64,000 nucleotides of DNA from Oscillospiraceae bacterium (GTDB lineage Bacteria > Bacillota > Clostridia > Oscillospirales > CAG-272): contig SVTY01000004.1 in the NCBI GenBank assembly GCA_015063535.1, positions 1 to 64,000 on the forward strand. Reading direction: 5' to 3'. The notes beneath the pieces are model-generated. The model was given only the letters and a program-made list of their open reading frames with translations, was not told the origin of the DNA and made no database searches. This document shows, one piece after another, positions 10,630-22,807 of the stretch (within the stretch, counting starts at the first letter, position 1; each line of letters starts with the position of its first letter). The position numbers and the translations under genes were made by a program.

Positions 10630-10765
10630 AAAAGCTGTAAAAATATCCAACAAATCAGAAAAAAATCTCAAGTTAATCTTGTAAAATTAAAAAAAATATG
10701 ATATGATATAAGATATGGATACTATGCTTTTCAGAATCAATGGAGGGAAAGGGAGGCGATAACAG

Positions 10766-11086
10766 TTGTCCAAGGAAATTATTGAAAAAATTAAGGAAGC
10801 CGAAGCGGAGGCGAGACGGATCCGTGAGACTGCCGCAGAGCAGGCGAAGGAACGGGTACGCCATGCGGAGGAGGTTGGTGTTCTGCTCTGTAATCGGGTA
10901 GAGGAGGATGCGGTACGGGAAAATGCCGAAAAGCTCCGTTTGACCCGCAGCAAGGCGGAGGAGCTTCGCCTGCGGACTGAGCGGGAGGCTCGGGCGGAGG
11001 CGGAGAATATGATCGCCGCCACCGAGGTCTATATGGCGGATGCGGTCAGAATGATCATCGGAGGAATGATGGAACAATGTCAGTAA
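10766..11086 (+). CDS. ntpF: V-type ATP synthase stalk subunit (G/H)
   Basis: TTG start; Glu/Ala/Arg-rich coiled coil, first gene of V-ATPase operon. Confidence 0.75.
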   Translation: MSKEIIEKIKEAEAEARRIRETAAEQAKERVRHAEEVGVLLCNRVEEDAVRENAEKLRLTRSKAEELRLRTEREARAEAENMIAATEVYMADAVRMIIGGMMEQCQ

Positions 11087-13038
11087 GTACGATGAAAAAG
11101 CTGACGGTGTTTGCCCATCGGGAGGAAACGGACGAGCTGATCCGTCGATTGGTGCGCTTGCGGTGCGTGGATGTCAGAACCGCCGAGATCTCTGCGGAGC
11201 AGGGAATCGGACGGTATGACAGGGAAACGGCAGGTGTCGGGTCGGAGGATCGGGCGGCAGAGGTGGAGGCGGCAATGACCGTATTGAGTCGGTACGCCAC
11301 ACGTACTCGCAGTCTGGTTCGCCCCAAGGCAAAGGTCGATATGGACAACTTTTTATCCGACGGCTCTGCCGATCGGGCATGGCAGGTGGTCAAGCGCACC
11401 TTGGCGACCTCGGAACGGCAGAGTGCTCTTCGGAGCGAGATTGCCAAAATCGAGAGCCTGCGAGAAGCCGCTTTGCCGTACCGTGCCTTTGACGCACCGT
11501 TGGGAATGACCGAGACCGAACGCACCGATGTACTGTTGGGGGCGGTTCCCGCGGGAGTGGATATGGTAGCACTGGGCAAAGAGCTGTACGGTGCGGGTGC
11601 TGTGGCGGAGCTGTTATCCGAGAACGCTGCGGGTAGATATATTTCGGTCTTTTGCTGTAAATCGGATACCGAGGCGGTCAGCGGTGTGCTGTCCTCCTAC
11701 GGATTTGTTCGGGCAACCTTCCGTGGCGTGGAGCAAGGAGCAGGCACATATTTGCGCCGCTTGGAGACAAGCCTGTCCTCCATGCGGGAGGAGCAGGAAC
11801 GGCTGGAGCAGAGCTATGTGGCTTTGGCGGAGGAGCTGGAGTCGGTAGAGATCCTGTATGACGCAGTTCAGACCGAGCTTACGGAGAATGCCTGCAAGCA
11901 ACAGATGGCATCGACAGAGGCGACGGTCCTGCTGTCGGGCTGGGTGCCCGAGCGGGCGCAAAAGCGGGTGGAGGAGCTGTTGGCGAAGCATGTTTGCGCC
12001 TATGAGCTGACCGATCCCACCGAGGAGGATAACCCGCCCATTCTGCTTCAGAACAACGGCTTTGCCGCCAATTTTGAATGGGTGCTGGGTATGTATTCCT
12101 ATCCAAAGTACGGACGGTTTGACCCCACCTTTATCATGAGTATTTTTTACTTTATCATCTTCGGTATTATGTTTGCCGATGCGGGATACGGTCTTGTGCT
12201 GATCCTTGCTTGCTTCGGCGGTGTGAAGCTGTTGAAGCCGGGGCAGAGCATGGAACGGTTCTTGAAGATGTTTGGCTACTGCGGTATCTCGTGTGTGGTC
12301 TTCGGTGTGCTGTTCGGTGCATATTTCGGTGATCTGCCCTTGGCGATCATGCGGAATATGATGGGAATTCCCGAAGCGGAGCTTCCCAATCTTGCCCTTC
12401 TGGGCTCGTCGGCGGCAAATGTGGCGGTGCTGTTTGACCCGTTGCAGAATCCGATGGGCTTCCTTGTAGTTTCCTTGGGGATCGGAGCGATACACCTGAT
12501 CGCCGGTATGGCGGTGAAATTTTATATTCTCTGTCGGGACGGGCATCCCTTGGATGCGATCCTCGATATCGGCGCATACTGGCTGTTGTTTGCGGGAATC
12601 GTCATGATCTTCCTGCTTCCGACGGCTGGCGTTTGGGTTGCGGTTGCTGCTGTGGTATTGATCGTGCTGACTCACGGAAGATCGGAAAAAAATCCTGTGA
12701 TGAAGCTGTTAAAGGGCTTGTTGGGAATATATGATTTAATCAGTTATGTATCGGATTTGTTATCCTATTCCCGTATTTTAGCTTTGGGACTTGCTGCAGG
12801 AGTAATTGCTCAGGTGGTCAACATTCTCGGCACGATGGGAGGCGCATCAGTAGGCGGTTTTATTGGGCTGGTGATCGCATTTGTCGTTGGACATCTGTTG
12901 AATATCGCCATCAACGTACTGGGAACCTTTGTTCATACCTCTCGGCTGCAGTATATTGAGTTTTTTGGAAAATTTTATGAGGACGGCGGCATTCCCTTTG
13001 AGCCGGCGGTCCCGTCGGAAAAGTATACCGAGGAATAA
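11077..13038 (+). CDS. ntpI: V-type ATP synthase subunit I
   Basis: Soluble N-half plus multi-TM C-half with FGIMFADAGYG, YISDLLSYSRILALGLA-like motifs. Confidence 0.95.
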   Translation: MSVSTMKKLTVFAHREETDELIRRLVRLRCVDVRTAEISAEQGIGRYDRETAGVGSEDRAAEVEAAMTVLSRYATRTRSLVRPKAKVDMDNFLSDGSADRAWQVVKRTLATSERQSALRSEIAKIESLREAALPYRAFDAPLGMTETERTDVLLGAVPAGVDMVALGKELYGAGAVAELLSENAAGRYISVFCCKSDTEAVSGVLSSYGFVRATFRGVEQGAGTYLRRLETSLSSMREEQERLEQSYVALAEELESVEILYDAVQTELTENACKQQMASTEATVLLSGWVPERAQKRVEELLAKHVCAYELTDPTEEDNPPILLQNNGFAANFEWVLGMYSYPKYGRFDPTFIMSIFYFIIFGIMFADAGYGLVLILACFGGVKLLKPGQSMERFLKMFGYCGISCVVFGVLFGAYFGDLPLAIMRNMMGIPEAELPNLALLGSSAANVAVLFDPLQNPMGFLVVSLGIGAIHLIAGMAVKFYILCRDGHPLDAILDIGAYWLLFAGIVMIFLLPTAGVWVAVAAVVLIVLTHGRSEKNPVMKLLKGLLGIYDLISYVSDLLSYSRILALGLAAGVIAQVVNILGTMGGASVGGFIGLVIAFVVGHLLNIAINVLGTFVHTSRLQYIEFFGKFYEDGGIPFEPAVPSEKYTEE

Positions 13039-13077
13039 ACAACAAATCGAATCACTTTATGTATAATATAATTTTAA

Positions 13078-13608
<531 letters not shown>

Positions 13609-13669
13609 GCGGACGTGAGAATTTACTATAATGAACAAAATGCCGCAGCTGCGGCAAAGGAGGACCCCT

Positions 13670-14344
13670 ATGACCGGGTTGAGTAAGATTACGGATAAGA
13701 TCCTTGCCGATGCTCGGGCGGATGCCGCTGAGCTGTTGGCGCAGGCAGAGAAAAAAAGCTCGGAGCTGGCGGGAGAGTATGCCCGTCAGGCGCAGAGCCG
13801 ACGGGAGCAGATCGACGAGAGTACCAAGCGGGAGGCGGCAGAGATCGTTGCCCGTGCCAAATCGGGAGAAGCCGCTATCCGTCGGAATGTGATCCTGGAG
13901 GCAAAAAGCGCACAGATCGACCGAGCCTTTGATCTGGCAAAAAAGGAGCTGTTGGGACTTTCCGAGGAGCGGTATGCCGAGTTATTGCTTCGGTTGCTGG
14001 TCGCCGCTTGCCGCCGTCAGGCAGAGGATGAGCGTTTGAGCCGTGAGCTGTACGGCGAGGAGGATGCGCCGATTGCCGACTGCTATGAGGTGTTGCTGAA
14101 TGAGCGGGACGGGGAGCGTTTTGGAGAGACGTTGATCGCTTCTGTGCGGGAGCAATCGGAGCTGTCTGCCAAGACGGTAGTCTTGTCCTCTCAGCGGGCA
14201 CGTATTGACGGAGGCTTGATCCTTCGATGCGGCAATACGGAGATCAATTGCTCCGTGCAAGCTCTGATCGAGCAGATCCGTCCGACCTTGGAAGGAAAGG
14301 TCAGCCGTAAGCTGTTTCCCGAAAAGAAAGGGAGCGGCGTATGA
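13670..14344 (+). CDS. ntpE: V-type ATP synthase subunit E
   Basis: Position in operon and composition; RBS aaaggagg. Confidence 0.85.
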   Translation: MTGLSKITDKILADARADAAELLAQAEKKSSELAGEYARQAQSRREQIDESTKREAAEIVARAKSGEAAIRRNVILEAKSAQIDRAFDLAKKELLGLSEERYAELLLRLLVAACRRQAEDERLSRELYGEEDAPIADCYEVLLNERDGERFGETLIASVREQSELSAKTVVLSSQRARIDGGLILRCGNTEINCSVQALIEQIRPTLEGKVSRKLFPEKKGSGV

Positions 14345-15357
14345 GCGGGAAATATAAGGAGACGGACTATTTATATGCTTCCGCCAGAATCCGTGCCTTG
14401 GAGGCGGGCTTGCTGAGCGAAGAAGCTCTTGGGCGTATGGCAGAGGCGAGAAGCTCGGAGGAGATCCTTGCCACCTTGCCCGACTGGGGCTTTACGGTCT
14501 GCCGTGAAGGGGCAGACGGAACAGGGGCTGTGGATCGGGAGGCGACCTTGGTCAGTCTGTTGATCGACGGATATCGGGACATAGAGAGCATGACCGAAGA
14601 AAATGCCGTCCGCTTTTTGCGGTTTCCTTATGACGGCAACAATATCAAAACTCTCATCAAATGCTTTTCCAGAGGACTTTCTTCCGAGGGCATGCTGTTT
14701 GACGGCTTGGGGACATTGAGCGCCGAAGAGGCACGGCTTGCCTTTGAGCAGAAGGAGTATGACTCTTTTCCGTCTCATATGGCGAAGGCGATCCCGGAGG
14801 CGGAGCAGGTTTTTGCCGAGACGGGAAATCCTCAGAAGGTGGATCTGATCATAGACGGTGCCTGCTATGCTGACATGCGAGAGGCGGCGCAGGCGTTGGG
14901 CTCGTCCTTGGCGATCCGTTGGATCGAGACAAGGATCGACCTTACCAATCTGATGATCTGCGTGCGTCTGATGCGTATGGGAAAAAGCCCGTCCAATGCC
15001 GCCCTTTTGAGAGAGGCACTCCTGAAGGGAGGCTCTTTGGGAGTAGATTGGTTTGAGGAGGCGTTTTCTGAGGAAGAGGTGCGGCTGGGAGAGCGCTTGG
15101 CGCTTACCCGATATGCCTCGTTGGCTTCCTTGCTGGAGAGCCAAGCTTCTCTCGGTGCCTTGGAAAAGCAGACGGAGGATCTTTGCATGGAGGTGGCGCA
15201 GGCGGCAAAATGGGTGCCCTTCGGAATCGAGGTTCCCATCGGCTATGCGTTGGCGTTGGAAACGGCAGTGAAAAATCTTCGGATCCTGCTTGCCGGTAAG
15301 GATGCGGGCTTTTCGCCCGAGGTGATTCGGGAAAGGTTGAGGAAGAGCTATGTATAA
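14341..15357 (+). CDS. ntpC: V-type ATP synthase subunit C
   Basis: YLYASARIRALE start typical of subunit C/d. Confidence 0.9.
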   Translation: MSGKYKETDYLYASARIRALEAGLLSEEALGRMAEARSSEEILATLPDWGFTVCREGADGTGAVDREATLVSLLIDGYRDIESMTEENAVRFLRFPYDGNNIKTLIKCFSRGLSSEGMLFDGLGTLSAEEARLAFEQKEYDSFPSHMAKAIPEAEQVFAETGNPQKVDLIIDGACYADMREAAQALGSSLAIRWIETRIDLTNLMICVRLMRMGKSPSNAALLREALLKGGSLGVDWFEEAFSEEEVRLGERLALTRYASLASLLESQASLGALEKQTEDLCMEVAQAAKWVPFGIEVPIGYALALETAVKNLRILLAGKDAGFSPEVIRERLRKSYV

Positions 15358-15673
15358 GATCGGAATCATCGGAGAGCGAGACAGTGTGCTCGGCTTCATG
15401 GCACTGGGATTTTCGGTGCATGAGGCACAGAATGCGGAGGAGGCACTAATCGTTTTGCGCACCCTCGTCAAGAGCGGGGAATATGCGGTGATCTTTTTAG
15501 TGGAGCATTTTGCTTTGTCTCTTTCGGAGGAGCTTGCCGCTTACAAGGACATGCCGCTTCCTGCCATTACTGTGATCCCCGGTCATTCGGGTACCACGGG
15601 CTATGGAATGGCAAGCATCAAAAATGCAGTGGAACGCGCCGTTGGCGCAGATATCCTATTTAAGGAGGATTGA
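15350..15673 (+). CDS. ntpG: V-type ATP synthase subunit F
   Basis: [19 protein letters not shown] motif of subunit F. Confidence 0.9.
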   Translation: MYKIGIIGERDSVLGFMALGFSVHEAQNAEEALIVLRTLVKSGEYAVIFLVEHFALSLSEELAAYKDMPLPAITVIPGHSGTTGYGMASIKNAVERAVGADILFKED

Positions 15674-15681
15674 AAACTACG

Positions 15682-17451
15682 ATGGTAGAAGGAAAAATTC
15701 TGAAGGTTTCCGGCCCCCTCGTCATTGCCGAGGGCATGCGGGAAGCCAATATGTTTGACGTGGTACGGGTGGGCGAGAAAAAGCTCATCGGCGAGATCAT
15801 CGAGATCCACGGAGACAAAGCATCTATTCAGGTCTATGAGGAAACGGCGGGAATCGGACGGGGAGATGCGGTGGTATCCACCGGCGCCCCCTTGTCTGTG
15901 GAGCTGGGTCCCGGGCTGATCACCAATATTTATGACGGTATTCAGCGCCCCTTGGAGGTCATGCGGGAAAAATACGGCTCCAATATCATCAAGGGGATCG
16001 ACGAGCCTGCGTTGGATCGCACCAAAAAGTGGCATTTTACCCCTATGCTGCGCTTTGGCGACCGTGTTCAGAGCGGGGATATTTACGGAACCGTGCAGGA
16101 GTCCGAGGTGTTGGTGCATAAGGTGATGGTCCCCCCCGGAAAGTCGGGTATGATCGTGGAGCTGAACGAGGGTGACTTCCGTGTGACCGAACGCATCGGT
16201 AAGCTCAAGCTGGAGGACGGAACCATTGAGGAGATCACGCTGATGCAGAAGTGGCCTGTCCGTGTGGCACGTCCCTATGCTGAAAAGCTTCCGCCTGTTG
16301 AACCGATGATCTCGGGTCAGCGTGTCATTGATGCGCTCTTTCCCATTGCCAAGGGCGGAACGGCATGCGTGCCCGGCCCGTTCGGTTCGGGTAAGACCGT
16401 GGTTCAGCATCAGCTGGCAAAATGGAGCGACGTGGATCTGGTGGTCTACATTGGATGCGGCGAGCGGGGAAATGAGATGACCGACGTGCTTCGGGAATTT
16501 CCTGAGTTGATCGACCCCCGCACGGGCAAGTCTTTGATGATGCGTACTGTTTTGATCGCCAACACCTCCGATATGCCCGTGGCGGCACGGGAGGCGTCGA
16601 TCTATACAGGCATCACGATTGCCGAATATTATCGGGATATGGGATACTCCGTGGCGGTCATTGCCGATTCTACCTCCCGTTGGGCAGAGGCCTTGCGGGA
16701 AATGTCGGGACGCTTGGAGGAAATGCCCGGTGAGGAGGGCTATCCCGCCTATTTGACCAGCCGCTTGGCGCAATTCTATGAGCGGGCGGGTAAGGTCGTA
16801 TGTCTCGGCGGAGAAGGACGGCAGGGCGCTCTGTCCGCTATCGGTGCCGTATCGCCTCAGGGCGGTGATATTTCCGAGCCGGTAACGCAGGCGACGCTGC
16901 GGATCGTCAAGGTCTTTTGGGGCTTGGATGCTTCCTTGGCATACCGCCGTCATTTCCCAGCTATCAACTGGCTGAACTCGTATTCCCTGTATCGGGACCG
17001 TCTGTCGGGATGGTTTTCCGAGCATGTTTCGAAGTCGTGGATGGACAATACCTCCCGCTTGCTGAAGATCTTGCAGGTCGAGAGCGATCTGCAGGAGATC
17101 GTGAAGCTGGTGGGTATGGATGCGTTGTCTGCCGATGACCGTCTGACACTGGAATTGGCGCAGTCCATCCGAGAGGATTTCCTTCAGCAGAATGCCTTTG
17201 AGGGCGATGACAGCTATACCGAGCTTGACAAGCAGGATGCGCTGATCTCGCTGATCTTCTCCTTTGGCGATAAGGCGGCTCGTGCCATTGAGGCGGGTGC
17301 CGATATCCAAAAGCTGTCCGAGCTTCCCGTCAGAGAAAAGATCGGACGGGCAAAGTCGGTGCCCTATGCCGAGTACAAGACGGCATATGCGGCGATCGAT
17401 CGGGAGATCACCGAGCAGATCGATGGCTTGCTTGCCGCTGTGGCTGACTGA
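15682..17451 (+). CDS. ntpA: V-type ATP synthase subunit A
   Basis: [18 protein letters not shown]-loop; [15 protein letters not shown]. Confidence 0.98.
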   Translation: MVEGKILKVSGPLVIAEGMREANMFDVVRVGEKKLIGEIIEIHGDKASIQVYEETAGIGRGDAVVSTGAPLSVELGPGLITNIYDGIQRPLEVMREKYGSNIIKGIDEPALDRTKKWHFTPMLRFGDRVQSGDIYGTVQESEVLVHKVMVPPGKSGMIVELNEGDFRVTERIGKLKLEDGTIEEITLMQKWPVRVARPYAEKLPPVEPMISGQRVIDALFPIAKGGTACVPGPFGSGKTVVQHQLAKWSDVDLVVYIGCGERGNEMTDVLREFPELIDPRTGKSLMMRTVLIANTSDMPVAAREASIYTGITIAEYYRDMGYSVAVIADSTSRWAEALREMSGRLEEMPGEEGYPAYLTSRLAQFYERAGKVVCLGGEGRQGALSAIGAVSPQGGDISEPVTQATLRIVKVFWGLDASLAYRRHFPAINWLNSYSLYRDRLSGWFSEHVSKSWMDNTSRLLKILQVESDLQEIVKLVGMDALSADDRLTLELAQSIREDFLQQNAFEGDDSYTELDKQDALISLIFSFGDKAARAIEAGADIQKLSELPVREKIGRAKSVPYAEYKTAYAAIDREITEQIDGLLAAVAD

Positions 17452-17477
17452 ATCGGGAAAAGGAAGGATAGATCGTT

Positions 17478-18851
17478 ATGATTAGAGAATACAGAACAAT
17501 CGAAGAGGTCGCAGGCCCCTTGATGCTGGTGAAGCAGGTCGAGGGGGTCAAGTACGATGAGCTGGGCGAGATCGAGCTGCCCAACGGCGATGTTCGCCGT
17601 TGCCGTGTGTTGGAGGTCAACGGACGGAATGTGTTGGTTCAGCTGTTCGAGTCCAGTGCGGGCTTGAATCTGGCGCAGAGCAAGGTTCGCTTTTCGGGAC
17701 ATGGCGTGGAGCTTCCCGTATCTCCCAATATGCTGGGACGGGTGTTCAGCGGTATGGGGGAGCCGATTGACGGCGGTGCACGGTTGATCCCCGAGAAAAG
17801 CCTGGATATCAACGGAACGCCCATCAATCCCGCCGCACGGTATTATCCGTCGGAATTTATTCAGACGGGAGTTTCGACCATTGACGGCTTGAATACCTTG
17901 GTCAGAGGACAGAAGCTGCCGATCTTTTCGGGATCGGGTCTGCCTCATGCCAATCTGGCGGCGCAGATCGCAAGACAGGCAAAGGTGCGGAATTCGGATT
18001 CCAAATTTGCCGTGGTCTTTGCGGCAGTGGGAATCACCTTTGAGGAGGCAGATTTCTTTATTTCCGACTTTAAAAAGACGGGTGCCATCGACCGTACGGT
18101 GTTGTTTATCAATCTGGCATCCGACCCTGCCATCGAGCGTATCTCTACGCCCCGTATGGCGTTGACCGCCGCCGAATATCTGGCGTTTGAGTGCGACATG
18201 CACGTGCTGGTCATTATGACCGATATCACCAACTACGCAGAGGCGCTCCGTGAGGTTTCCGCCGCACGGAAGGAGGTTCCGGGTCGCCGAGGCTACCCAG
18301 GATATCTGTATACCGACCTTGCTACCATGTATGAGCGGGCGGGACGGAAGATGGGCTCGGAGGGATCCATTACGATGATCCCGATCCTGACGATGCCTGA
18401 GGATGACAAGACCCACCCCATTCCCGACCTGACGGGATATATCACCGAGGGGCAGATCATTCTGTCTCGTGAAATGTACCGCAAGGGCTATATGCCCCCT
18501 GTTGACGTGCTGCCGTCTCTGTCCCGTCTGAAGGATAAGGGAATCGGAGAGGGAAAGACGAGAGAGGATCATGCGGGTACGATGAACCAGCTGTTTTCGT
18601 CCTACGCCAGAGGCAAGGAGGCAAAGGAGCTGATGGTGGTGCTGGGCGAGGCTGCCCTGACCCCTATGGATCGGCTGTATGCCAAATTTGCCGATGCCTT
18701 TGAGGAGCGGTATATCAACCAGGGCTTCTATGAGAATCGATCCATTGAGGAGACGTTGGATCTTGGGTGGGAGCTGCTTTCAATCCTGCCGAAGAGCGAA
18801 ATGAAGCGGATCAAGCCCGAGCTGGTGGAAAAATACTGGCGTACTCAATAA
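17478..18851 (+). CDS. ntpB: V-type ATP synthase subunit B
   Basis: [22 protein letters not shown]. Confidence 0.98.
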   Translation: MIREYRTIEEVAGPLMLVKQVEGVKYDELGEIELPNGDVRRCRVLEVNGRNVLVQLFESSAGLNLAQSKVRFSGHGVELPVSPNMLGRVFSGMGEPIDGGARLIPEKSLDINGTPINPAARYYPSEFIQTGVSTIDGLNTLVRGQKLPIFSGSGLPHANLAAQIARQAKVRNSDSKFAVVFAAVGITFEEADFFISDFKKTGAIDRTVLFINLASDPAIERISTPRMALTAAEYLAFECDMHVLVIMTDITNYAEALREVSAARKEVPGRRGYPGYLYTDLATMYERAGRKMGSEGSITMIPILTMPEDDKTHPIPDLTGYITEGQIILSREMYRKGYMPPVDVLPSLSRLKDKGIGEGKTREDHAGTMNQLFSSYARGKEAKELMVVLGEAALTPMDRLYAKFADAFEERYINQGFYENRSIEETLDLGWELLSILPKSEMKRIKPELVEKYWRTQ

Positions 18852-18883
18852 GAGCGTGAGGCTCGGAGAAAGGAACTACAAGC

Positions 18884-19549
18884 ATGGCTGAGATCAGAGT
18901 CAATCCCACAAGAATGGAGCTGAAAAAGCTTCAGGGACGCTATACCACCGCCCGACGGGGACATAAGCTGCTGAAGGACAAGCGAGACGAGCTGATGAAG
19001 CAGTTTTTGGAGGTCGTCCGAGAGGATAAGCTCCTGAGAGAAAAGGTGGAAGCGGCACTGGAAAAGTTTTATCGGGGATTTACCGTAGCAAGTGCCTCGG
19101 GGCACCCCAAGATGCTGGAGGAAGCGTTGCTCTGCCCAAAAAACGAGGCGAGTCTGAAGGTCTCCTATAAAAATGTGATGAGCGTGACCGTTCCCGCATT
19201 TGAAATGAATCTTTCGGGAGACCGTCTTGGCGACGGCTTCAATTACGGTCTTGCCTTTACGTCGGGAGAGCTGGATGTGTCGATCCGAGAGCTGAACAGC
19301 ATCTTGGGAGATATCCTGCGAATGGCGGAACTGGAAAAGACGGCGCAGCTTTTGGCGGAGGAGATCGAACGTACCCGCCGCCGTGTCAATGCCTTGGAAT
19401 ATATCATGATGCCGCAATATCTGACGGCGATCAAATCCATCAAAATGAAGCTGGATGAGAACGAGCGGGGCAATACCACCCGTCTGATGAAGGTCAAGGA
19501 TATGATGCTCAAGGAGCAGCTTCAGAGCAATACCGAGGAGGACGAATAA
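18884..19549 (+). CDS. ntpD: V-type ATP synthase subunit D
   Basis: VNPTRMELKKLQGRYTTARRGHKLLKDKRDEL. Confidence 0.97.
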   Translation: MAEIRVNPTRMELKKLQGRYTTARRGHKLLKDKRDELMKQFLEVVREDKLLREKVEAALEKFYRGFTVASASGHPKMLEEALLCPKNEASLKVSYKNVMSVTVPAFEMNLSGDRLGDGFNYGLAFTSGELDVSIRELNSILGDILRMAELEKTAQLLAEEIERTRRRVNALEYIMMPQYLTAIKSIKMKLDENERGNTTRLMKVKDMMLKEQLQSNTEEDE

Positions 19550-19556
19550 GCGATAA

Positions 19557-19590
19557 AAAAGGATCTTTCTTCCGAAAGATCCTTTTTTGG
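19557..19590 (+). terminator. Terminator of V-ATPase operon
   Basis: aaaaggatctttcttccgaaagatccttttttgg. Confidence 0.9.
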
Positions 19591-19669
19591 GGGAGCGATG
19601 TTGTCAAAATCAACAAAAAAAGGCAAGATATTTTTACATATGTACTCTCAAAAACACAAAACGACCCCC

Positions 19670-19698
19670 TTGCATTTTCTTGGATTTTATTGTATAAT
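19670..19698 (+). promoter_or_regulatory. Sigma-A-type promoter for EF-G-like gene
   Basis: TTGCAT-N17-TATAAT. Confidence 0.7.
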
Positions 19699-19784
19699 AA
19701 TTCTATGATGTGTCGTTTCCGACTGAACGGAACAGACCGTATAATTTAATAGCTTCCGCCGTGCGGAAGGAAGGAGGAAAGCCA

Positions 19785-21842
19785 ATGGCTGTAGAAACCA
19801 AAAAAATCAGAAACATTGCATTGCTGGGACACGGAGGGTGCGGAAAGACGTCGCTCGCCGAGTCTATGATATATTTGACGGGGGGAACCGACCGTCTGGG
19901 AAAGGTTGCCGACGGAAATACCGTATCCGACTTTGATCCCGAGGAGACCAAGCGGGGCTTTTCGCTTTCCGCATCGCTGTTGAATATGACATGGAAGGAC
20001 GTGAAGATCAATGTGATCGACACGCCCGGATATCTGGACTTTGTGGGCGAGGCGGCACAGGCTCTGCGTGTTGCCGACAGTGCCGTGATCGTGGTGGACG
20101 GAAAAGCCGGTATTGAGGTGGGAACCGAGCTGGCTTGGGGCTATGCCGAGGCGGCAGGTCTGCCCCGTGCCTTCTTTATCAATAAGTTTGACGACAATGA
20201 GGCTCGGTTTGCCCGTGTTCTCGATGCGTTGCATGTGACCTTCGGAAAGCATGTGTGTCCTTTGACCATTCCCATGGTAAAGGACGGCGTAGTGAAGGGC
20301 TGTATCGACCTGATCGACCAGACCGCACACGTTTTTGACGACAACGGACGGCACAGCGTGGAGATCATTCCCGAGGAGTCCATGGAAGCGGTAGAGAAGT
20401 ACCGTGACATGCTGATGGAAGCGGTCGCCAGCACCGATGAGGATCTGATGATGAAATATTTTGAGGGTGAGGAGATCACCCACATGGAAGCCATCAACGC
20501 TGTTCATGAGGGTATCATCCACGGCGATATCGTTCCCGTATTCTGCGGAGCGGCTACCAAGCTGTGGGGCGTTTGGACGATGCTCGATAAGATCACCGAG
20601 TCCTTCCCCCGTCACACCGCCAAGAAGAATGAGCTGTTGGCAGACGGTGCCGACATGGAGATCAATCCCGACGGCGAGCCCGCCTTGTTCGTCTTTAAGA
20701 CGGTCGCTGACCCGTTCGTGGGTAAAATGTCCTTCTTTAAGGTCATGAACGGTACCGTGAAGCGGGATCTGTTGGTACGGAACAATACCACGGGCGACAG
20801 CGAAAAGCTGGCGCACATCTATGTGATGAACGGCAAAAAGCAGACCGAGGTGGATGAGCTGTGCTGCGGCGACATCGGTATGGTGGCAAAGCTGGTAGGA
20901 ACCAACACCAACGATACACTGACATGGAACAGTGAATTCCGTTATGCGCCCATCACTTACCCCACCTCCTACTATACGAAGGCAATGGTTCCCGCATCCG
21001 CCAAGGATGAGGGCAAGATCTCCCAGAGCATCGTGAAGATGTTGGAGGAGGATCTGACCCTAAAGTACGAAAACAACGCCGAGACCAAGCAGATGCTGGT
21101 ATCGGGAATGGGTGACATGCACCTTGCCGTGCTTGCCGCCAAGATGAAGAACCGCTTTGGCGTCAGTGTGAATTTTGATACGCCGAAGGTAGCATACCGT
21201 GAAAAGATCACCAAGCGGGTGGATGTGGAAGGTAAGCATAAGAAGCAAAACGGCGGTTCGGGTCAGTACGGACATGTTAAGATCCGCTTTGCTCCCGGTG
21301 AGGAGGAGGGCTTGACCTTTACCGTGTCGGTTGTGGGCGGTACTGTGCCGAAGAACTTCTATCCCGCCGTGGAAAAGGGCTTGCAGGATGCTATGGTAAA
21401 GGGTATTGCGGGCTTCCCGATGGTGGGCTTGGCTGCCGATCTGTATGACGGCTCCTATCACGATGTGGACTCGGATGAAATTTCCTTCAAGACTGCCGCA
21501 AGCATTGCGTACAAGAAGTGCTTGGAGCAGGCGGCTCCCGTTCTGTTGGAGCCGGTGGGCAATTTGGATATTACCGTTCCCGATTCGCTGGTGGGCGACG
21601 TGATGGGCGACTTGAATAAGCGTCGGGGCGCTGTCATGGGAATGGATCCCGTAGAGGGCAAGAAGAGCTATACCGTTGTTCATGCTTTGGCACCTAAGGC
21701 AGAGCTGACCGAGTATCCCATTGCACTTCGGGCGATGACTCAGGGCAGAGGCAGCTTTGAGTACGAGGTGACGGGCTATGATACCGTTCCCGGCAATATT
21801 GCCGCCAAGATCGTGGAGGATTATAAGAAAGCCAACGCATAA
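19785..21842 (+). CDS. Elongation factor G-like GTPase (EF-G2/FusA-like paralogue)
   Basis: LLGHGGCGKTSLAE, DTPGYLDF, NKFD motifs; RBS ggaagg. Confidence 0.9.
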   Translation: MAVETKKIRNIALLGHGGCGKTSLAESMIYLTGGTDRLGKVADGNTVSDFDPEETKRGFSLSASLLNMTWKDVKINVIDTPGYLDFVGEAAQALRVADSAVIVVDGKAGIEVGTELAWGYAEAAGLPRAFFINKFDDNEARFARVLDALHVTFGKHVCPLTIPMVKDGVVKGCIDLIDQTAHVFDDNGRHSVEIIPEESMEAVEKYRDMLMEAVASTDEDLMMKYFEGEEITHMEAINAVHEGIIHGDIVPVFCGAATKLWGVWTMLDKITESFPRHTAKKNELLADGADMEINPDGEPALFVFKTVADPFVGKMSFFKVMNGTVKRDLLVRNNTTGDSEKLAHIYVMNGKKQTEVDELCCGDIGMVAKLVGTNTNDTLTWNSEFRYAPITYPTSYYTKAMVPASAKDEGKISQSIVKMLEEDLTLKYENNAETKQMLVSGMGDMHLAVLAAKMKNRFGVSVNFDTPKVAYREKITKRVDVEGKHKKQNGGSGQYGHVKIRFAPGEEEGLTFTVSVVGGTVPKNFYPAVEKGLQDAMVKGIAGFPMVGLAADLYDGSYHDVDSDEISFKTAASIAYKKCLEQAAPVLLEPVGNLDITVPDSLVGDVMGDLNKRRGAVMGMDPVEGKKSYTVVHALAPKAELTEYPIALRAMTQGRGSFEYEVTGYDTVPGNIAAKIVEDYKKANA

Positions 21843-21854
21843 GTATTACAAAAG

Positions 21855-21884
21855 AGGGGCTGAGTTCATTGTAACTCAGCCCCT
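21855..21884. terminator. Bidirectional terminator
   Basis: AGGGGCTGAGTT-CATTGT-AACTCAGCCCCT between convergent genes. Confidence 0.85.
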
Positions 21885-21905
21885 TTGATTGGCAAATAGG
21901 AAAGA

Positions 21906-22757
21906 TCAGTGGCAAGCTCCTTCTTCGGAAAGTGCGGCACCGATGACGGTGGCAAACTGAGAAAGCTCGGGGATCAGGAACCGAACGCCGAAGTTTTTCT
22001 CCAATCCTTCAAATACACGGATGATAGAAGAAATGGCGGTGAGATTTCCCGTAAGCACCACATTCTTCAGACCGAAGCTTCTGGCGGCAAACACCGACAG
22101 CATAGCGATAGTCTCGGCTACCATGTTGGAGATCCCCAAGGCAATGTCGTGCTTATTGGCGATGTCCGACAGCTTTCCGAAATTGGAGGCGGTCAGCTCC
22201 GCTCCGATCTGGAAGCTGTTGTCTCCCGAAATATCTCCGATGCGCAGATCGACCTTTCCAAGGTCTCCCGTGGCGGCAAGCTGTTCCAAATGCTCGATGG
22301 TATCCACGCCCAGCATCTGACGGGACAGCCCTAACAGGGTACCGCCTCCAACGCCTGTGCCGCCTAAATATTCGGTTTGCGTGCCGTCCTTGGTTTTGGT
22401 AGCGTGAATGAGCGCCGTTCCCGTTCCCATGCTGACGACGATTGCCTCCTCCAAACCGGACAGGTAAAGTCCGCCCAATCCGACGCACTGAAATTCCGAT
22501 ACCTTTCGGCAATCCAGCGCATAGAGCGGCTTGTCGATAAAGGAGGAGCCGACTCCTGTCATCATCACACGGTCGATATCGGAGAGACTCAGTCCGTTTT
22601 GTACGGTAAATTTTCCGAATGCGCCGTATACTGAGGTGATTGCATCGGTGGCACGCACAAAAATCGGATCAATGAGCCGTCGCTCACTGTCCGTCATTTG
22701 AAAGCCGACGATTTTTGTAGTACTCCCGCCTACGTCGATCCCGATTACATGTTCCAT
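21906..22757 (-). CDS. coaW: Type II pantothenate kinase
   Basis: MEHVIGIDVGGSTTKIVGF and GGTGVGGGTLLGLSR. Confidence 0.88.
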   Translation of the reverse strand: MEHVIGIDVGGSTTKIVGFQMTDSERRLIDPIFVRATDAITSVYGAFGKFTVQNGLSLSDIDRVMMTGVGSSFIDKPLYALDCRKVSEFQCVGLGGLYLSGLEEAIVVSMGTGTALIHATKTKDGTQTEYLGGTGVGGGTLLGLSRQMLGVDTIEHLEQLAATGDLGKVDLRIGDISGDNSFQIGAELTASNFGKLSDIANKHDIALGISNMVAETIAMLSVFAARSFGLKNVVLTGNLTAISSIIRVFEGLEKNFGVRFLIPELSQFATVIGAALSEEGACH

Positions 22758-22807
22758 AGCTGCTCAGTTCCTCCGTTTTTTCAAAGCAATGAAAAATTTA
22801 CAACTAT

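Noticed and set aside
11614-12675. 353-aa minus-strand ORF
   Set aside because: Antisense to ntpI; compositionally noise.
15601-17310. 569-aa minus-strand ORF
   Set aside because: Shadow ORF antisense to ntpA; no SD, no family motif, produced by codon bias of the real gene.
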